Shown one piece after another: positions 23,736-34,260 of a stretch of DNA of 34,459 nucleotides; within the stretch, counting starts at the first letter, position 1, and each line of letters opens with the position of its first letter. The DNA is taken from positions 1 to 34,459 of the forward strand of contig JAANXD010000091.1 in the NCBI GenBank assembly GCA_018263435.1. The letters run 5' to 3'. This stretch comes from Candidatus Scalindua arabica. GTDB lineage: Bacteria; Planctomycetota; Brocadiia; Brocadiales; Scalinduaceae. The position numbers and the translations under genes are program-made. A model generated the notes under the pieces. It made no database searches. It worked only from the letters and a program-made list of their open reading frames with translations, and was not told the origin of the DNA.

Positions 23736-24980
23736 TTAGTTATCGTGCAACTTTCTTTCCTCCTCAGTTAAAGCAAAAATAGTCTTGAATACTTTTTCTC
23801 CGTTGCGCGTCATTTTCTTATTGCGCCTTGCCATCATTCGCTTGGCTACCTGCAATTCTCTCTTTATGTCGTAAACTCTTGCAACGTTGTCGGAATACCA
23901 TGAGAAGGATGGTGTGAATTTAGGAGGCGTACGTGTCATAAGTATGTTACAGGCAAACCCTATAATACTTCCGGTCGTAAACTTTGTATTTATGGCCGTT
24001 TTTGTGTGGTCTCCCATTATCATCCCAAGAAAAGTCTGGCCGGTATCAATAACTTTGTCAAACATTTGTGCCTTAACCGTTCCATATGTATTAGTAAGGT
24101 TACTGTTTATTGTGCCGGCTCCCAGGTTAACCCACGAACCTATATAAGAATCTCCAAGGAAACCATCATGTTGTTTATTGGAGTAGTCCTGAATTATCGT
24201 ATTTAAAATCTCCCCGCCTACTTTACTGACCTTTCCAATGTTTGCTCCTGCCAGTATTTTTGAAAGAGGTTTTATGACGACATTGTCTCCAATAGATACA
24301 GGGCCTTCAATCACTGAATTTGAGGATATTTTAACATTATTGCCAATGTATATTGGGCCATTTTCTGCATCGAGAACACAGCCTGGCTTTATTACAGTGC
24401 CATTTCCTATGAATATTTGAGAATTATTAATTATGTGGGCTCCCTCGTGTATTGCTGCCTGTATAAGTCGACTCTTAATGTGTGATGTAAAGTCAGATTT
24501 AATCTGCTTTTTGTTGATATCAATCAAATCCCATGGGTAGTGTACCAGCATTGCTTTAACCTTTTTAACATTATATTTCTTCTTTAATTCATCTATGAAG
24601 CTCTGATCCAAAAACTTTTCGGGAGTAAATGCACGACAGTTATTTTTAAGTAATCTTGCATATACTATTGTATTGCCCATAATCCCAATTTCTTCCTTTC
24701 CTGAAACAGAAATTGGTGTAGACATCAAAAGTCTTCCGTTTACAAACAAACATCCTTTGCTGTTATTTTTTACTTTATTTACACTGTAAGAATAGCTTTC
24801 GCTGATTAAAGCCTTAAGATATTCTCTGCAAAAAAGATTAGTCTCTGTATCTGGATATTGGAGAATAATTCTATCTAGAAAACTGTAAATGCCGCATCGC
24901 AGTTCATAAACAGGCCTGTTATAGGCCAGGGGAAGGAAATTCCGATATGTTACATCTTCGAAAATACATATGCTTTTCAT
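23736..24980 (-). CDS. Alternative GlmU-type sugar-nucleotidyl/acetyltransferase family protein
   Basis: The 414-residue product has an N-terminal domain related to nucleotidyltransferases (FEDVTYRNFLPLAYNRPVYELRCG) and a C-terminal left-handed beta-helix from about residue 180 with hexapeptide repeats. The stretch GSWVNLGAGTINSNLTNTYG and LGMIMGDHTKTAINT identify the 'alternative bacterial GlmU' family, which is thought to replace GlmU in making UDP-GlcNAc in some phyla. The N-terminal domain lacks an obvious LAAGxGTRM loop, normal for this family. Convergence with glmS supports a role in amino-sugar nucleotide synthesis. The last ~45 residues are basic. Confidence 0.85.
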   Translation of the reverse strand: MKSICIFEDVTYRNFLPLAYNRPVYELRCGIYSFLDRIILQYPDTETNLFCREYLKALISESYSYSVNKVKNNSKGCLFVNGRLLMSTPISVSGKEEIGIMGNTIVYARLLKNNCRAFTPEKFLDQSFIDELKKKYNVKKVKAMLVHYPWDLIDINKKQIKSDFTSHIKSRLIQAAIHEGAHIINNSQIFIGNGTVIKPGCVLDAENGPIYIGNNVKISSNSVIEGPVSIGDNVVIKPLSKILAGANIGKVSKVGGEILNTIIQDYSNKQHDGFLGDSYIGSWVNLGAGTINSNLTNTYGTVKAQMFDKVIDTGQTFLGMIMGDHTKTAINTKFTTGSIIGFACNILMTRTPPKFTPSFSWYSDNVARVYDIKRELQVAKRMMARRNKKMTRNGEKVFKTIFALTEEERKLHDN

Positions 24981-25039
24981 TAAACACAGGATACTTTATG
25001 GAGTTGTCATTGTCAAGGTGAATGAAACTATATTTTCGT

Positions 25040-25166
25040 AAGTTTGCAATAAGTTGAGGAAGACCTCCCATAGCTAAGCTCAGCTTTGCTTTAATCCCCT
25101 CTTTCGCAAGGAGGGGAAATTGGGTGGTCAAAAATTTATAAGTCTTCATCAACTTATTGAGAACTT
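25040..25166. repeat. Palindromic repeat element, copy B
   Basis: A 127-bp relative of copy A (673-780), in the same orientation, with outer arms AAGTTTGCAATAAGTTGAGG and its complement ending ACTTATTGAGAACTT at 25166. The centre again holds CCCCTCTTT / AAGGAGGGG. It differs from copy A by an insertion of about 19 bases near 25069-25087. It lies between the alternative GlmU gene and thrC; the thrC promoter starts 12 bases after it. Confidence 0.8.
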
Positions 25167-25177
25167 TTATATTTTCC

Positions 25178-25205
25178 TTGTAATAAATATTTGCCATTTT
25201 ATAAT
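25178..25205 (+). promoter_or_regulatory. Predicted promoter of thrC
   Basis: TTGTAA (25178-25183), a 16-base spacer and TATAAT (25200-25205). Start near 25212 gives a leader of about 32 bases ending in AAAAGGAG. The promoter directly follows palindromic repeat copy B. Confidence 0.5.
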
Positions 25206-25243
25206 AAATTAGTGACGAAAAGACAATTAAAAGGAGCTACTTT

Positions 25244-26578
25244 ATGAGTTATAAAGCCTGGTTTCAGTGTTCTTCAGGTTGTGATGAACGCTATGAATTA
25301 AATGAGATAATATACAATTGTAAAAAGTGTGGAGGCCTACTGGAGGTACGACACGATATTGAAAAGCTGAAACATCGTGGTCCTGAATCGTGGGAGAGAC
25401 TTTTTGACGAACGCAATAGAAGGACAAAATGGCCATTCGGAAGTGCCGTTTGGGGAAAGAAAGAAATGGTCTGCCCAAATGTGGAAAACAATAATGTGGT
25501 ATCACTCTATGAGGGTGCGAGCAATTTGTTCTGGGCTGAACGTCTTGGAAATATCATTGGTACGGAGGACTTATGGATTAAACAATGTGGTAACTCTCAT
25601 ACAGGGTCATTTAAGGATCTGGGTATGACAGTGTTGGTATCTATGGTTAAGCAGATGATTTCAGAGGGGAAGGATATAATGGGGGTTGCATGTGCCTCTA
25701 CTGGTGATACTTCTGCTGCTCTGTCTGCTTATTCTGCTGCAGCAGGTATACCTGCAATAGTGTTTTTGCCAAAGGATAAAGTTTCTATTGCGCAATTAAT
25801 TCAACCGATTGCCAACGGGGCTTTAACACTTTCACTCGATACTGATTTTGACGGATGCATGGAAATAGTACAGAAAGTTTGCAGTGAGAATAATATTTAC
25901 CTTGCCAATTCTATGAACTCTCTGAGGATTGAAGGGCAGAAGACCGTTAGTATTGAATTGGTTCAACAACTTGACTGGGAAGTACCTGACGTAGTTATAA
26001 TTCCCGGTGGCAATCTGGGGAATGTCAGTGCCCTGGGCAAGGGTTTCCTCTTGATGAAAGAACTGGGCATGATTAACAGGTTGCCCAGGATTGTATGTGT
26101 GCAGGCCGCAAAAGCGAATCCGCTATATCAGAGTTATTTGAATGGTTTTGAAGAATTCAAGCCGATACGGGCGCAAAAAACACTGGCAAGTGCAATTCAG
26201 ATAGGAAATCCGGTTAGTTTTAACAAAGCGGTCAAGATATTGAAGATGTTTAACGGTGTTGTAGAACAGGCAACAGAAGATGAACTGGCCAACGCTGCAG
26301 CGTTAGCTGATAAAACCGGACTTTTTAATTGTCCGCATACAGGAGTTGCGTTAGCAGTATTGTTTAAACTCGTAGAAAGAAAGAAAATTAAAAAGGACGA
26401 AAGAATTGTAATTATTTCAACTGCACATGGCTTGAAGTTTATAGATTTTAAAGTTAAATATCATGAGAACAAATTAGATGAAGTAGATTCACAGTATGCA
26501 AACACACCTATTGAACTTCCTCCTGAATATGAGAAGGTGAAAAAGGCTATTCTTGATAAAATAACTGACTTTAGTTAG
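25244..26578 (+). CDS. thrC: Threonine synthase
   Basis: The 444-residue PLP enzyme converts O-phosphohomoserine to threonine. The N-terminus has a zinc-ribbon-like set of cysteines (Cys9, 13, 26, 29), as in many long bacterial and archaeal threonine synthases. The PLP lysine is in [12 protein letters not shown] (Lys124), the phosphate loop is [16 protein letters not shown], and the substrate region is [20 protein letters not shown]. Length is normal. AAAAGGAG lies 8 bases before the ATG. The 3' end overlaps the convergent small gene by four bases. Confidence 0.95.
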   Translation: MSYKAWFQCSSGCDERYELNEIIYNCKKCGGLLEVRHDIEKLKHRGPESWERLFDERNRRTKWPFGSAVWGKKEMVCPNVENNNVVSLYEGASNLFWAERLGNIIGTEDLWIKQCGNSHTGSFKDLGMTVLVSMVKQMISEGKDIMGVACASTGDTSAALSAYSAAAGIPAIVFLPKDKVSIAQLIQPIANGALTLSLDTDFDGCMEIVQKVCSENNIYLANSMNSLRIEGQKTVSIELVQQLDWEVPDVVIIPGGNLGNVSALGKGFLLMKELGMINRLPRIVCVQAAKANPLYQSYLNGFEEFKPIRAQKTLASAIQIGNPVSFNKAVKILKMFNGVVEQATEDELANAAALADKTGLFNCPHTGVALAVLFKLVERKKIKKDERIVIISTAHGLKFIDFKVKYHENKLDEVDSQYANTPIELPPEYEKVKKAILDKITDFS

Positions 26579-26838
26579 TTACTCGACCTTCCCTTATTTC
26601 CTTGATGGTGCTCCTCCGTATTATGGAGCTTGGCTTTTTCCTTTCTCTGTATTTTCGCATCGCTTTGAGGATGTTTTTCTAAATCTTCTAAATATTTACG
26701 ATATAGTTCCTTGTCATTATAGCTGGAACACTTTGAATTGTGCCATTTATCATGTGGTTCATCGAATATTGCGCAACGTTCTCCAATATTTAATATACAA
26801 CCATGACATTTTCGTACCGGCTTACCTTTCCTCTTCAT
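26575..26838 (-). CDS. Small basic cysteine-containing protein of unknown function
   Basis: The 87-residue product has four cysteines in [12 protein letters not shown] and SKCSSYND, with His residues between them, which suggests a small zinc site in residues 10-40. The C-terminal half is rich in Lys, Glu and His and looks disordered or helical. A strong Shine-Dalgarno (AAGGAG, 6 bases before the ATG) supports real translation. It overlaps the end of thrC by four bases on the opposite strand. I do not recognise a named family. Confidence 0.6.
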   Translation of the reverse strand: MKRKGKPVRKCHGCILNIGERCAIFDEPHDKWHNSKCSSYNDKELYRKYLEDLEKHPQSDAKIQRKEKAKLHNTEEHHQGNKGRSSN

Positions 26839-27343
26839 TTCTACTCCTTATCTTCTATGCAGGTATTATCAAAATTAAATGTAATTACGAATTTATTTTA
26901 TAAAGTACAATATTGAGAAAACAAATGTAACTTTTCCTCTGACCTTATACTAACTTATAATTTAGTGTAAATCAAGCTGGTAGCCAATCAGTAATGTATA
27001 ATTTGCTTCTATTTTTTAATAAAATACGGTTAAAAACAAAAACTTAATTAGGGGCAGTGCTGAATGAATTTACAGCATTATGTTTAAGAATAAGCACTTA
27101 TGTAAATAACTATTCCCAGCGTGGCAGCAATGGCAAAAATTAATTAAAATTGGGCAAATTATTCATTTTGCGTGTCGTAAGAGTCTAATAAATATAAGGG
27201 TTAACATAACTTATACTTCTTGAATATCATTATCTTGATCTTTGTGGCAATGTATCATATCTATCGGAAAGACAATGGTATATGGCAATTGTCTGTGGTC
27301 GTATATAACGCGTCTGACACATCTTCTCCAAATTCTAATGTGC
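26839..27343. other. AT-rich non-coding stretch
   Basis: About 500 bases with no convincing gene, tRNA or terminator. A TTG-started frame at 27220-27471 exists but runs through the promoter and leader described next, so I do not call it. The stretch is strongly AT-rich with a few short palindromes and may hold further regulatory DNA. Confidence 0.5.
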
Positions 27344-27371
27344 TTGACAAAAAACAGCATTTTCGTATAAT
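27344..27371 (+). promoter_or_regulatory. Strong sigma-70-type promoter upstream of the acidic CxxC protein
   Basis: TTGACA (27344-27349), a 16-base spacer and TATAAT (27366-27371), both exact consensus hexamers. Transcription would start near 27378, which coincides with the first base of a long inverted repeat (27379-27464). Confidence 0.7.
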
Positions 27372-27378
27372 TTTAAAT

Positions 27379-27464
27379 CTAGAGACGAAAGGCAAAAAGT
27401 ATGAAAATAATCCAGCATTAGGGGTTTGTAAAATAGATTTCCAACATACTCTTTTTCCTTCTAG
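27379..27464 (+). promoter_or_regulatory. Structured 5' leader or small RNA
   Basis: The leader can fold end to end: CTAG at 27379-27382 pairs with CTAG at 27461-27464, AAGG with CCTT, AAAAA with TTTTT and GTATG (27399-27403) with CATAC (27445-27449), with small bulges. About 16 base pairs close a loop of about 40 bases. No poly-U tract follows, so transcription probably runs on into the 27512 gene. A seven-codon frame (ATG AAA ATA ATC CAG CAT TAG, 27401-27421) lies in the loop; whether it is translated is unknown. It matches no RNA family I recognise. Confidence 0.4.
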
Positions 27465-27511
27465 TCTTTAATTTACGACAATGATTTTCAGCTAAAGGAA
27501 GGAGTTATTAA

Positions 27512-27829
27512 ATGATACATTATAACTGTGATATGTGTGGAAAGTCACTGGTTCCTGAAGAAGACGATAGATATGTGGTAAAGATTGAAATATATGCTGC
27601 GAGTGACTCTATGGAAATTGATGATGATGAGTATCTAATAGACGATTTTGAAGAAGATGACGATGAAGAAGAAGTGGAAGAAGATGTGGATAACCTCGAC
27701 GCAGAGGAGATAGACGGTGTTGAGTACAAGACTTTTCGTTATGATTTGTGTAGTAAGTGTCACAGTCGATATATGCAGGACCCTCTTTCTATTAACTCAA
27801 TAAGAAGAGGCCGTTTCTCTGAAAATTAA
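27512..27829 (+). CDS. Small acidic zinc-ribbon-like protein
   Basis: The 105-residue product has two CxxC pairs, CDMCGK near the N-terminus and CSKCHSRY near residue 80, separated by a highly acidic segment of Asp/Glu (about residues 37-68). The pairs could join to form one zinc ribbon, with the acidic loop between. A very good Shine-Dalgarno (AAGGAAGGAG) lies about 8 bases before the ATG. The gene follows a consensus promoter and a structured leader, so it may be highly expressed. I do not know its function; a nucleic-acid or protein-binding adaptor would be a guess. Confidence 0.7.
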   Translation: MIHYNCDMCGKSLVPEEDDRYVVKIEIYAASDSMEIDDDEYLIDDFEEDDDEEEVEEDVDNLDAEEIDGVEYKTFRYDLCSKCHSRYMQDPLSINSIRRGRFSEN

Positions 27830-28115
27830 ATCCTTTGGGATTTCTTATAACCTTTTGTGTAGAGCAGTGGGTTTTTGAGTGATTTTCATACAAGCTGTTT
27901 GCTTGCTTAGTCCCTCTGTGAACTGGAGGCAATAACAACCATCATCGTTACAAATTAATTACAATCTGTCAAGCATGGTGGGCTTCGTTTCAAGGAAGGC
28001 ATAATACTTAGATTCATTCATTCCATAACACCTCAACCCATTAGCACAGTGTTCCACTTGATATGGTTCTCTAACTAAATATTTGCAGAATAAAATAAAT
28101 TAGTATTTAAGTAAT

Positions 28116-29378
28116 ATGGGAATGACAATTACAGAGAAAATTATAGCCGCACATTCTAACATTCCAGAGGTACGTGCCGGTCAATTTGTTTATGCAGATG
28201 TAGACATATGTCTGGGAAATGATATAACGGCACCAATTGCTATTGAACAATTTGAAACACTTGATATAGATAATGTTCATAACTCTGACGGGATTGTTCT
28301 GGTTCCAGATCACTTTACTCCGAACAAGGATATTAAATCAGCTCAAAATGCTAAGCTCCTTAGAGAATTTGCGCAGAAACACCGAATAAAGAATTATTTT
28401 GAAGTAGGCAGGGTGGGAATCGAACATGCATTGCTGCCTGAGAAAGGAATAGTTGTCCCGGGTGATTTAGTTATTGGTGCAGACTCACACACATGTACAT
28501 ACGGGGCAATGGGAATATTTTCTACGGGTGTTGGAAGCACTGATTTAGCGGCATGTTATGCAACAGGAAAAGTGTGGCTTAAGGTGCCGGAAACTATTAA
28601 GTTTGTTTTTAATGGCAAGTTGAATAAATGGGTATCCGGTAAAGATTTGATTCTTTATGTTATAGGCCAGATTGGAGTCGATGGCGCCGGGTATAAGGCG
28701 ATGGAATTCTCTGGACCTGTTATTACCGATTTGTCGATGGATGACCGTCTTGCAATGTGTAATATGGCAATAGAGGCTGGAGCAAAGAATGGGATCATTG
28801 AGCCGGATGATTGTACTGAAGAATACATGAATGATAGAGCTCAAAGGGAATATAAATTTTATACCAGTGATGTTGATTGTGAATATCTTGAAACTCATGA
28901 GTACGATGTTAGCACTCTTTCCCCTCAGGTTGCATTACCTAATCTGCCAGAGAATACACGTCCAGTGGAAGAACTTTCTGATGTGCAAATTGACCAGGTT
29001 GTAATTGGTTCGTGTACTAATGGAAGGATTTCAGACTTAAGAATAGCTGCCCAAATTCTTAAAGACAAAAAGATTGACCCTTCCGTACGTTTAATTATAA
29101 TACCGGCAACGCAGGACATATATTTAGAGGCTTTAAAGGAAGGCTATATAGAGACCTTTGTTAAAGCCGAGGGTGTTGTGTCAACGCCAACCTGTGGCCC
29201 TTGTCTTGGAGGGCATATGGGTATTCTGGCAGAGGGAGAGCGTGCGTTATCTACTACAAATAGAAACTTTGCAGGTAGAATGGGTCATCCAAAATCTGAA
29301 ATATATCTTTGTAATCCTGCAATAGCAGCGGCTTCTGCTGTTACTGGAAAGATTACTCACCCTGAATATATTGATTAA
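28116..29378 (+). CDS. leuC: 3-isopropylmalate dehydratase large subunit
   Basis: The 420-residue product is the [4Fe-4S] subunit of isopropylmalate isomerase in leucine synthesis. [15 protein letters not shown] (~126-140) holds one cluster-region motif and the cluster cysteines are in GSCTNGR (Cys300) and PTCGPCLGG (Cys360, Cys363). The ~420-residue size is that of the short LeuC/HacA type found in archaea and many anaerobes, which may also act on related substrates such as homoaconitate or citramalate. Two in-frame ATGs (28116 and 28122) are possible starts. The partner leuD follows at 33758, after a very large intervening gene. Confidence 0.93.
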   Translation: MGMTITEKIIAAHSNIPEVRAGQFVYADVDICLGNDITAPIAIEQFETLDIDNVHNSDGIVLVPDHFTPNKDIKSAQNAKLLREFAQKHRIKNYFEVGRVGIEHALLPEKGIVVPGDLVIGADSHTCTYGAMGIFSTGVGSTDLAACYATGKVWLKVPETIKFVFNGKLNKWVSGKDLILYVIGQIGVDGAGYKAMEFSGPVITDLSMDDRLAMCNMAIEAGAKNGIIEPDDCTEEYMNDRAQREYKFYTSDVDCEYLETHEYDVSTLSPQVALPNLPENTRPVEELSDVQIDQVVIGSCTNGRISDLRIAAQILKDKKIDPSVRLIIIPATQDIYLEALKEGYIETFVKAEGVVSTPTCGPCLGGHMGILAEGERALSTTNRNFAGRMGHPKSEIYLCNPAIAAASAVTGKITHPEYID

Positions 29379-29445
29379 AATCCGTTATCAGATTTAATTG
29401 TATTTGTAATTATCTATTAAGCTCATGAAGCAGGAGATTGACTAA

Positions 29446-32400
29446 ATGATAAGAAGTTTAGAGAAGAATCCACAAAAAAAGCAGAAGAAATACATAGGAA
29501 TAGACATAGGCTCTGTGAGTGTAAAAACAGTGCTGGTGAACGAAGAGAAAGAGGTCCTGGAGAATCACTATGTACGATCACACGGCCAACCGCTGGAGAC
29601 GGTATTGATTGTTTTGAAGGAAATGTTCAATAGAGTTGAAACAGATGAGATAGAGGGTATCTCGGCGACCGGATCCGGTGGTAAGCTATTGTCTGATATA
29701 ATAGGGATAAGTTTTATAAACGAGATAGTTGCGCAAAGCATGGCAACATCGGTACTGCATCCAGAAGTAAGAACAGTAATCGAAATAGGTGGCGAAGATT
29801 CAAAGCTGATAATGCTTGAGCCTGATGAGGCAGGTGGAAAAAATCTAAAAGTGTCTGATTTCTCTATGAACACAATGTGTGCAGCCGGTACGGGATCATT
29901 TTTAGATCAGCAGTCAACCAGAATAGGTGTCTCTATAGAGAACGAGTTTGGTAAATTGGCCGCAAAATCAACAAGCCCGCCCAGGATAGCTGGTAGGTGC
30001 AGTGTATTTGCAAAATCAGATATGATTCATCTTCAGCAGGTGGGAACAGAGACCCATGATATTGTCTCCGGTCTGTGCTATGCGCTTACAAGGAATTTCA
30101 AAAGTAACATTGGGAAAGGCAAGGAATTTGTAAAGCCTATAGCCTTTCAAGGTGGAGTTGCTGCCAATACAGGGATAGTGAAGGCGTTTGAGGATATACT
30201 CGATTTACGTGAAGGGGAACTTATTATTCCCAAATACTTTAATACTATGGGAGCAATAGGATGTGCGTTGACATTAATAGATAAGGGTATTTCTTCCCCG
30301 TTTAAAGGGTTGCAGGCAATTGATGACTATCTAAGGGACCGTAAGGGAAAAGACACCAATCTAAAGAAACTGGCATGTAACAACTATAAAATAAATGTTA
30401 AGCCGTTTAAGCTCAGTACTAGAAAGAAAACAGATGCGTATGTAGGTGTTGATGTTGGATCTATAAGTACAAATGTTGTTGTGATAGACAAGGATAAGAA
30501 TGTATTGTCCAGGCGTTATTTGATGACAGCGGGTAAGCCTCTGGAGGCGGTAAGGCAGGGGTTGCTCGAGGTAGGAGACGAGGTTGGTAAAAAAGTTACA
30601 GTAAAGGGAGTGGGTGTAACCGGTTCAGGAAGGTACCTGACAGGAGAGTTTATCGGTGCAGACATAGTTAAAAATGAGATAACGGCTCATGGTACTGCTG
30701 CCGCCTGGGTTGATAAGGATGTAGACACAATCTTTGAAATAGGCGGACAGGATTCTAAATATATAAGCCTGGAGCACGGGGCAATAGTTGATTTCACAAT
30801 GAATAAAGTATGCGCCGCGGGAACAGGGTCATTCCTTGAAGAACAATCTGAAAAACTGGATGTTAATATTAAGAAGGAATTTGGTAACCGTGCACTGGAT
30901 TCATGCTGCCCCTCACAACTTGGTGAGAGGTGTACTGTGTTTATGGAATCCGACCTTAACCATCACCAGCAGCTTGGAGTACCTAAAGATGATTTGCTGG
31001 CAGGGCTGAGTTATTCAATAGTATTAAATTATATAAATCGTGTTGTTGAAAAAAGAAAGATTGGTGACACTATCTTCCTGCAGGGCGGAGTCGCTGCAAA
31101 TAGAGGAGTAAAAGCGGCTTTTGAGAAGATTACCGGCAGGGAAATTATAGTACCGCCACATCATGATGTTATGGGTGCAATAGGTTCTGCAATAATATCC
31201 ATGGAGGAGAAAACATGGAGTGAATCTGGATTTAAGGGCTTTGATTTAAGTAACAGGAAGTATGAAACAACGTCATTTGTCTGTAGGGATTGTTCAAATA
31301 TATGTGAAATAAGAAAAGTAACAATAACCGGAGAATCGCCTCTCCATTACGGAAGTCGTTGTGGTAAGTTTGATGACGAAAAGAAGATAAAAAAGTCAAA
31401 GAATTTGCCCAGATTATTTTATGAAAGGAATCGGCAGTTGTACGGTCCTTATTATACCGACAGAAAGACTAAGAGTGTCGTACAGAAGCGTGAGAACGGC
31501 AACAAATCTTACGGACGAATAGGAATACCTCAGGCGTCTACTTTCTTTGAATTATTTCCAATGTGGAGGACATTTTTTACCGAATTGGGCTTTGATATAG
31601 TTATATCAAAGAATACTAATCGTGGCATAATTAATAAAGGGATAGAACATGTTAACGCCGAAACGTGCTTTCCTATAAAGGTATCACACGGACACGTTGC
31701 AGATATGCTTGACAAGGAGATCGATTATTTATTCCTGCCTAGTGTGATCAATATGACTCATGAATCTTCTAATATGACTCATTCTTATGCGTGCCCTTAT
31801 ATTCAGTGTCTTCCTTATATAATTGGATCGGCAGTTGATCTTGAGTCCCAGAAATTTAAGCTGTTACAGCCTGTAATACACTTTGAATACGGAGAATCTC
31901 ACGTAGAAAAAACATTCCGTAAAATTGCTGCAGATATTGGTGTAAGGGGAAAGAGAGCAACAAACGCAATAAAGAAAGCCCAGGAAACCCAAAAAAGCTT
32001 CTATAAACATATGCAGGACAGGGGTAAAGAGGTATTAGATAATTTAGGTGATGATGAAACTGCACTGGTAATTATTAGTCGTCCTTATAACGGTTGCGAT
32101 TCCGGTGTTAATTTAGACCTTCCGGAAAAACTTAGAGACATGGGGATCCTGGCAATACCAATGGATTGTATACCTATGGATTTAGAAGACATAGCAAAGG
32201 ATTATCCAAATATGTATTGGAAATATGGACAAAAGATACTTGCTGCTGCAAGGTTTGTAGCAAATGATAAAAGGTTACATGCTCTTTATATAACAAATTT
32301 CGGGTGTGGGCCTGATTCATTTATTTCCAAGTTCTTTCCCAAAGAGGTTGGAGGCAAACCATTTTTGATGATAGACATAGACGAGCACAGTGCGGATGCG

Positions 32401-33726
32401 GGCGTAATGACACGTTGCGAGGCATTCCTGGATAGCCTGAAAAACGCAAGAACTAAAAAGTTTGAGAAAGAAACGAACGGATCATGTGAACACACAATAA
32501 ATGTGAAAAGGACAATGTACATTCCTTATATGAATGATTGCTGTTACATGGCTGCTGCCGCAATGAGGGCAAATGGAGTTGATGCTGTAGCTATGCCAAT
32601 GCCGGATAAAACAAGCCTTGAATTAGGGAGAAAATATACGTCCGGGAAAGAATGTTACCCGGCAATATTGACGACAGGAGATATCGTGAAAAAGGCAAAG
32701 AGCCCTGACTTTGAGCCTGACAGGAGTGTCTTTTTTATGGCGACAGCGTCAGGTCCATGCAGGTTTGGCCAGTATAATACAATGCATAGAATGATTCTTG
32801 ATGACATTGGTTTGCCGCATGTACCAATATACACATTGGATCAGGGAGATGACTATCAGGAAGATACAAAGAATTTAGGGGCAAATTTCCGTAAGCTTAC
32901 GTGGAATGGAGTAGTATTCGTTGACTATATGCAAAAGTTATTACACGAAATAAGACCTTACGAAATAAATAAAGGCGATTCAGATGTTGTATATAAACAG
33001 CATCTGAGAAAAGCAGAACACGCAATAGAATTCGGACATGATCTTCTGCAGGTTGCTAAAGATGCAAGTGACGCATTGAATAGCGTTGCAGTAGACCGAA
33101 GCGTGCGGAAACCCAAAATTGGCATTATTGGTGAGACCTACGTTCGTGGAAATGAGTTCTCAAATAACTTTATCGTAAGAACGATTGAGAAGCTTGGTGG
33201 TACGGCAGTAGTGCCTCCGTTTAGTGAATGGCTGGACTATATTGCCCATCTCAGAAGGGTAGATAGTAAAAGGGAAAAAGATTTTAACTCTCTTTCAGTA
33301 GAGTTGCTAACCGAGGTAATACAGAAGTATCACGAACACAAAATGTCACGTCCTTTTAAGAAAAGCGGAATGAAGCTTTTTAAGGAAAGTTCTATAAAGA
33401 AACTGATTTCGAAGGGCAAATCATATATCCATGATTCATATAGAGGTGATCCGGTTCTCAGCATGGGAAGAGCTGTGGAATATATAGAGGCGGATTATGA
33501 CGGTATTATAAACATTATCCCATTTCATTGTATGCCTGGAACAGCCGTAAATGCCGTTTTAGAGAAATTACAAAGAGAGCACAATGATATTCCATTATTA
33601 AAACTGACATTTGATGGCCAGGAAGAGACAAATGAGGAGACTCGTCTGGAAGCGTTTATACATCAGGCATATCAAAGAATGGAAAGCAGACTGAGTAAAA
33701 TAAATGACTATGCAACTGTGAATTAG
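29446..33726 (+). CDS. Giant fused CoA-dehydratase activase-type protein (two BcrAD/BadFG domains, DUF2229, dehydratase-like C-terminus)
   Basis: The 1426-residue product starts with two ASKHA ATPase domains of the 2-hydroxyacyl-CoA dehydratase activator type: domain 1 at ~15-285 ([33 protein letters not shown]) and domain 2 at ~330-590 ([32 protein letters not shown]). Each keeps both cluster cysteines (145/185 and 456/496), so the two can form an intramolecular version of the activator dimer. A four-Cys motif follows (613, 616, 620, 639), then a DUF2229-type domain (~690-900; [30 protein letters not shown]) and a C-terminal region (~990-1420) resembling dehydratase D-component proteins ([26 protein letters not shown]). 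Family members are thought to energise electrons by ATP hydrolysis; the target is unknown. AGGAG precedes the ATG. It lies between leuC and leuD. Confidence 0.88.
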   Translation: MIRSLEKNPQKKQKKYIGIDIGSVSVKTVLVNEEKEVLENHYVRSHGQPLETVLIVLKEMFNRVETDEIEGISATGSGGKLLSDIIGISFINEIVAQSMATSVLHPEVRTVIEIGGEDSKLIMLEPDEAGGKNLKVSDFSMNTMCAAGTGSFLDQQSTRIGVSIENEFGKLAAKSTSPPRIAGRCSVFAKSDMIHLQQVGTETHDIVSGLCYALTRNFKSNIGKGKEFVKPIAFQGGVAANTGIVKAFEDILDLREGELIIPKYFNTMGAIGCALTLIDKGISSPFKGLQAIDDYLRDRKGKDTNLKKLACNNYKINVKPFKLSTRKKTDAYVGVDVGSISTNVVVIDKDKNVLSRRYLMTAGKPLEAVRQGLLEVGDEVGKKVTVKGVGVTGSGRYLTGEFIGADIVKNEITAHGTAAAWVDKDVDTIFEIGGQDSKYISLEHGAIVDFTMNKVCAAGTGSFLEEQSEKLDVNIKKEFGNRALDSCCPSQLGERCTVFMESDLNHHQQLGVPKDDLLAGLSYSIVLNYINRVVEKRKIGDTIFLQGGVAANRGVKAAFEKITGREIIVPPHHDVMGAIGSAIISMEEKTWSESGFKGFDLSNRKYETTSFVCRDCSNICEIRKVTITGESPLHYGSRCGKFDDEKKIKKSKNLPRLFYERNRQLYGPYYTDRKTKSVVQKRENGNKSYGRIGIPQASTFFELFPMWRTFFTELGFDIVISKNTNRGIINKGIEHVNAETCFPIKVSHGHVADMLDKEIDYLFLPSVINMTHESSNMTHSYACPYIQCLPYIIGSAVDLESQKFKLLQPVIHFEYGESHVEKTFRKIAADIGVRGKRATNAIKKAQETQKSFYKHMQDRGKEVLDNLGDDETALVIISRPYNGCDSGVNLDLPEKLRDMGILAIPMDCIPMDLEDIAKDYPNMYWKYGQKILAAARFVANDKRLHALYITNFGCGPDSFISKFFPKEVGGKPFLMIDIDEHSADAGVMTRCEAFLDSLKNARTKKFEKETNGSCEHTINVKRTMYIPYMNDCCYMAAAAMRANGVDAVAMPMPDKTSLELGRKYTSGKECYPAILTTGDIVKKAKSPDFEPDRSVFFMATASGPCRFGQYNTMHRMILDDIGLPHVPIYTLDQGDDYQEDTKNLGANFRKLTWNGVVFVDYMQKLLHEIRPYEINKGDSDVVYKQHLRKAEHAIEFGHDLLQVAKDASDALNSVAVDRSVRKPKIGIIGETYVRGNEFSNNFIVRTIEKLGGTAVVPPFSEWLDYIAHLRRVDSKREKDFNSLSVELLTEVIQKYHEHKMSRPFKKSGMKLFKESSIKKLISKGKSYIHDSYRGDPVLSMGRAVEYIEADYDGIINIIPFHCMPGTAVNAVLEKLQREHNDIPLLKLTFDGQEETNEETRLEAFIHQAYQRMESRLSKINDYATVN

Positions 33727-33757
33727 AGATCCGCAGGGCGGACTGAAAGGCTTTAAT

Positions 33758-34240
33758 GTGAAAGGTAAAAGTTGGAAATACGGAGATAATATTAACACGG
33801 ATGAGATTATTCCTGCAAGATATCTGAATACAACTGATGTAAAAGAGTTAGCGTCTCATTGCATGGAGGACATTGATCCTGAGTTTGTTAATAAAGCGGG
33901 GGAGGGCGACATAATCGTAGCTGGGGACAACTTTGGCTGCGGGTCTTCCAGGGAACATGCACCGATATCAATTAAGTCGTTCGGTATCTCATGCGTAATC
34001 GCAAAGAGTTTTGCAAGGATATTCTTTAGAAATGCTATCAACATTGGTTTGCCAATTTTCGAGAGTGAAGAGGCGAGTTCAGAGATAAGTGATGGTGATG
34101 AGGTTGAGGTAGACATAAATTCAAGCAAGATAACCAATCTGACAACAAACAAAGAGTTTTCATTTACACCATTTGCCACTGAAATGAAGGACATAATACA
34201 GGCAGGTGGATTAATGGGATATATTAAGTCAAACCACTGA
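33758..34240 (+). CDS. leuD: 3-isopropylmalate dehydratase small subunit
   Basis: The 160-residue product is the swivelling small subunit of isopropylmalate isomerase. [16 protein letters not shown] at the N-terminus and [18 protein letters not shown] (~56-73) with [16 protein letters not shown] are diagnostic. The size matches the short LeuD type that pairs with ~420-residue LeuC. The start is GTG at 33758 (GAAAGG about 8 bases upstream); an ATG two bases earlier is followed at once by a stop. It is 31 bases after the giant activase gene, so leuC, activase and leuD are probably one operon. Confidence 0.93.
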   Translation: MKGKSWKYGDNINTDEIIPARYLNTTDVKELASHCMEDIDPEFVNKAGEGDIIVAGDNFGCGSSREHAPISIKSFGISCVIAKSFARIFFRNAINIGLPIFESEEASSEISDGDEVEVDINSSKITNLTTNKEFSFTPFATEMKDIIQAGGLMGYIKSNH

Positions 34241-34260
34241 ATTTCCGGTCTAATGATACA

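Noticed and set aside
24919-25197. A 92-residue frame on the minus strand
   Set aside because: Much of it is translated palindromic repeat copy B, and its 3' end lies inside the alternative GlmU gene in another frame.
27120-27135. Sigma-54-like TGGCAGCAATGGCA
   Set aside because: The distance between the GG and GC elements is two bases too short for a -24/-12 promoter.
27220-27471. An 83-residue frame starting with TTG
   Set aside because: It has no Shine-Dalgarno, has no recognisable motif, and is crossed by an exact consensus promoter and a structured leader, so it is most likely chance coding.
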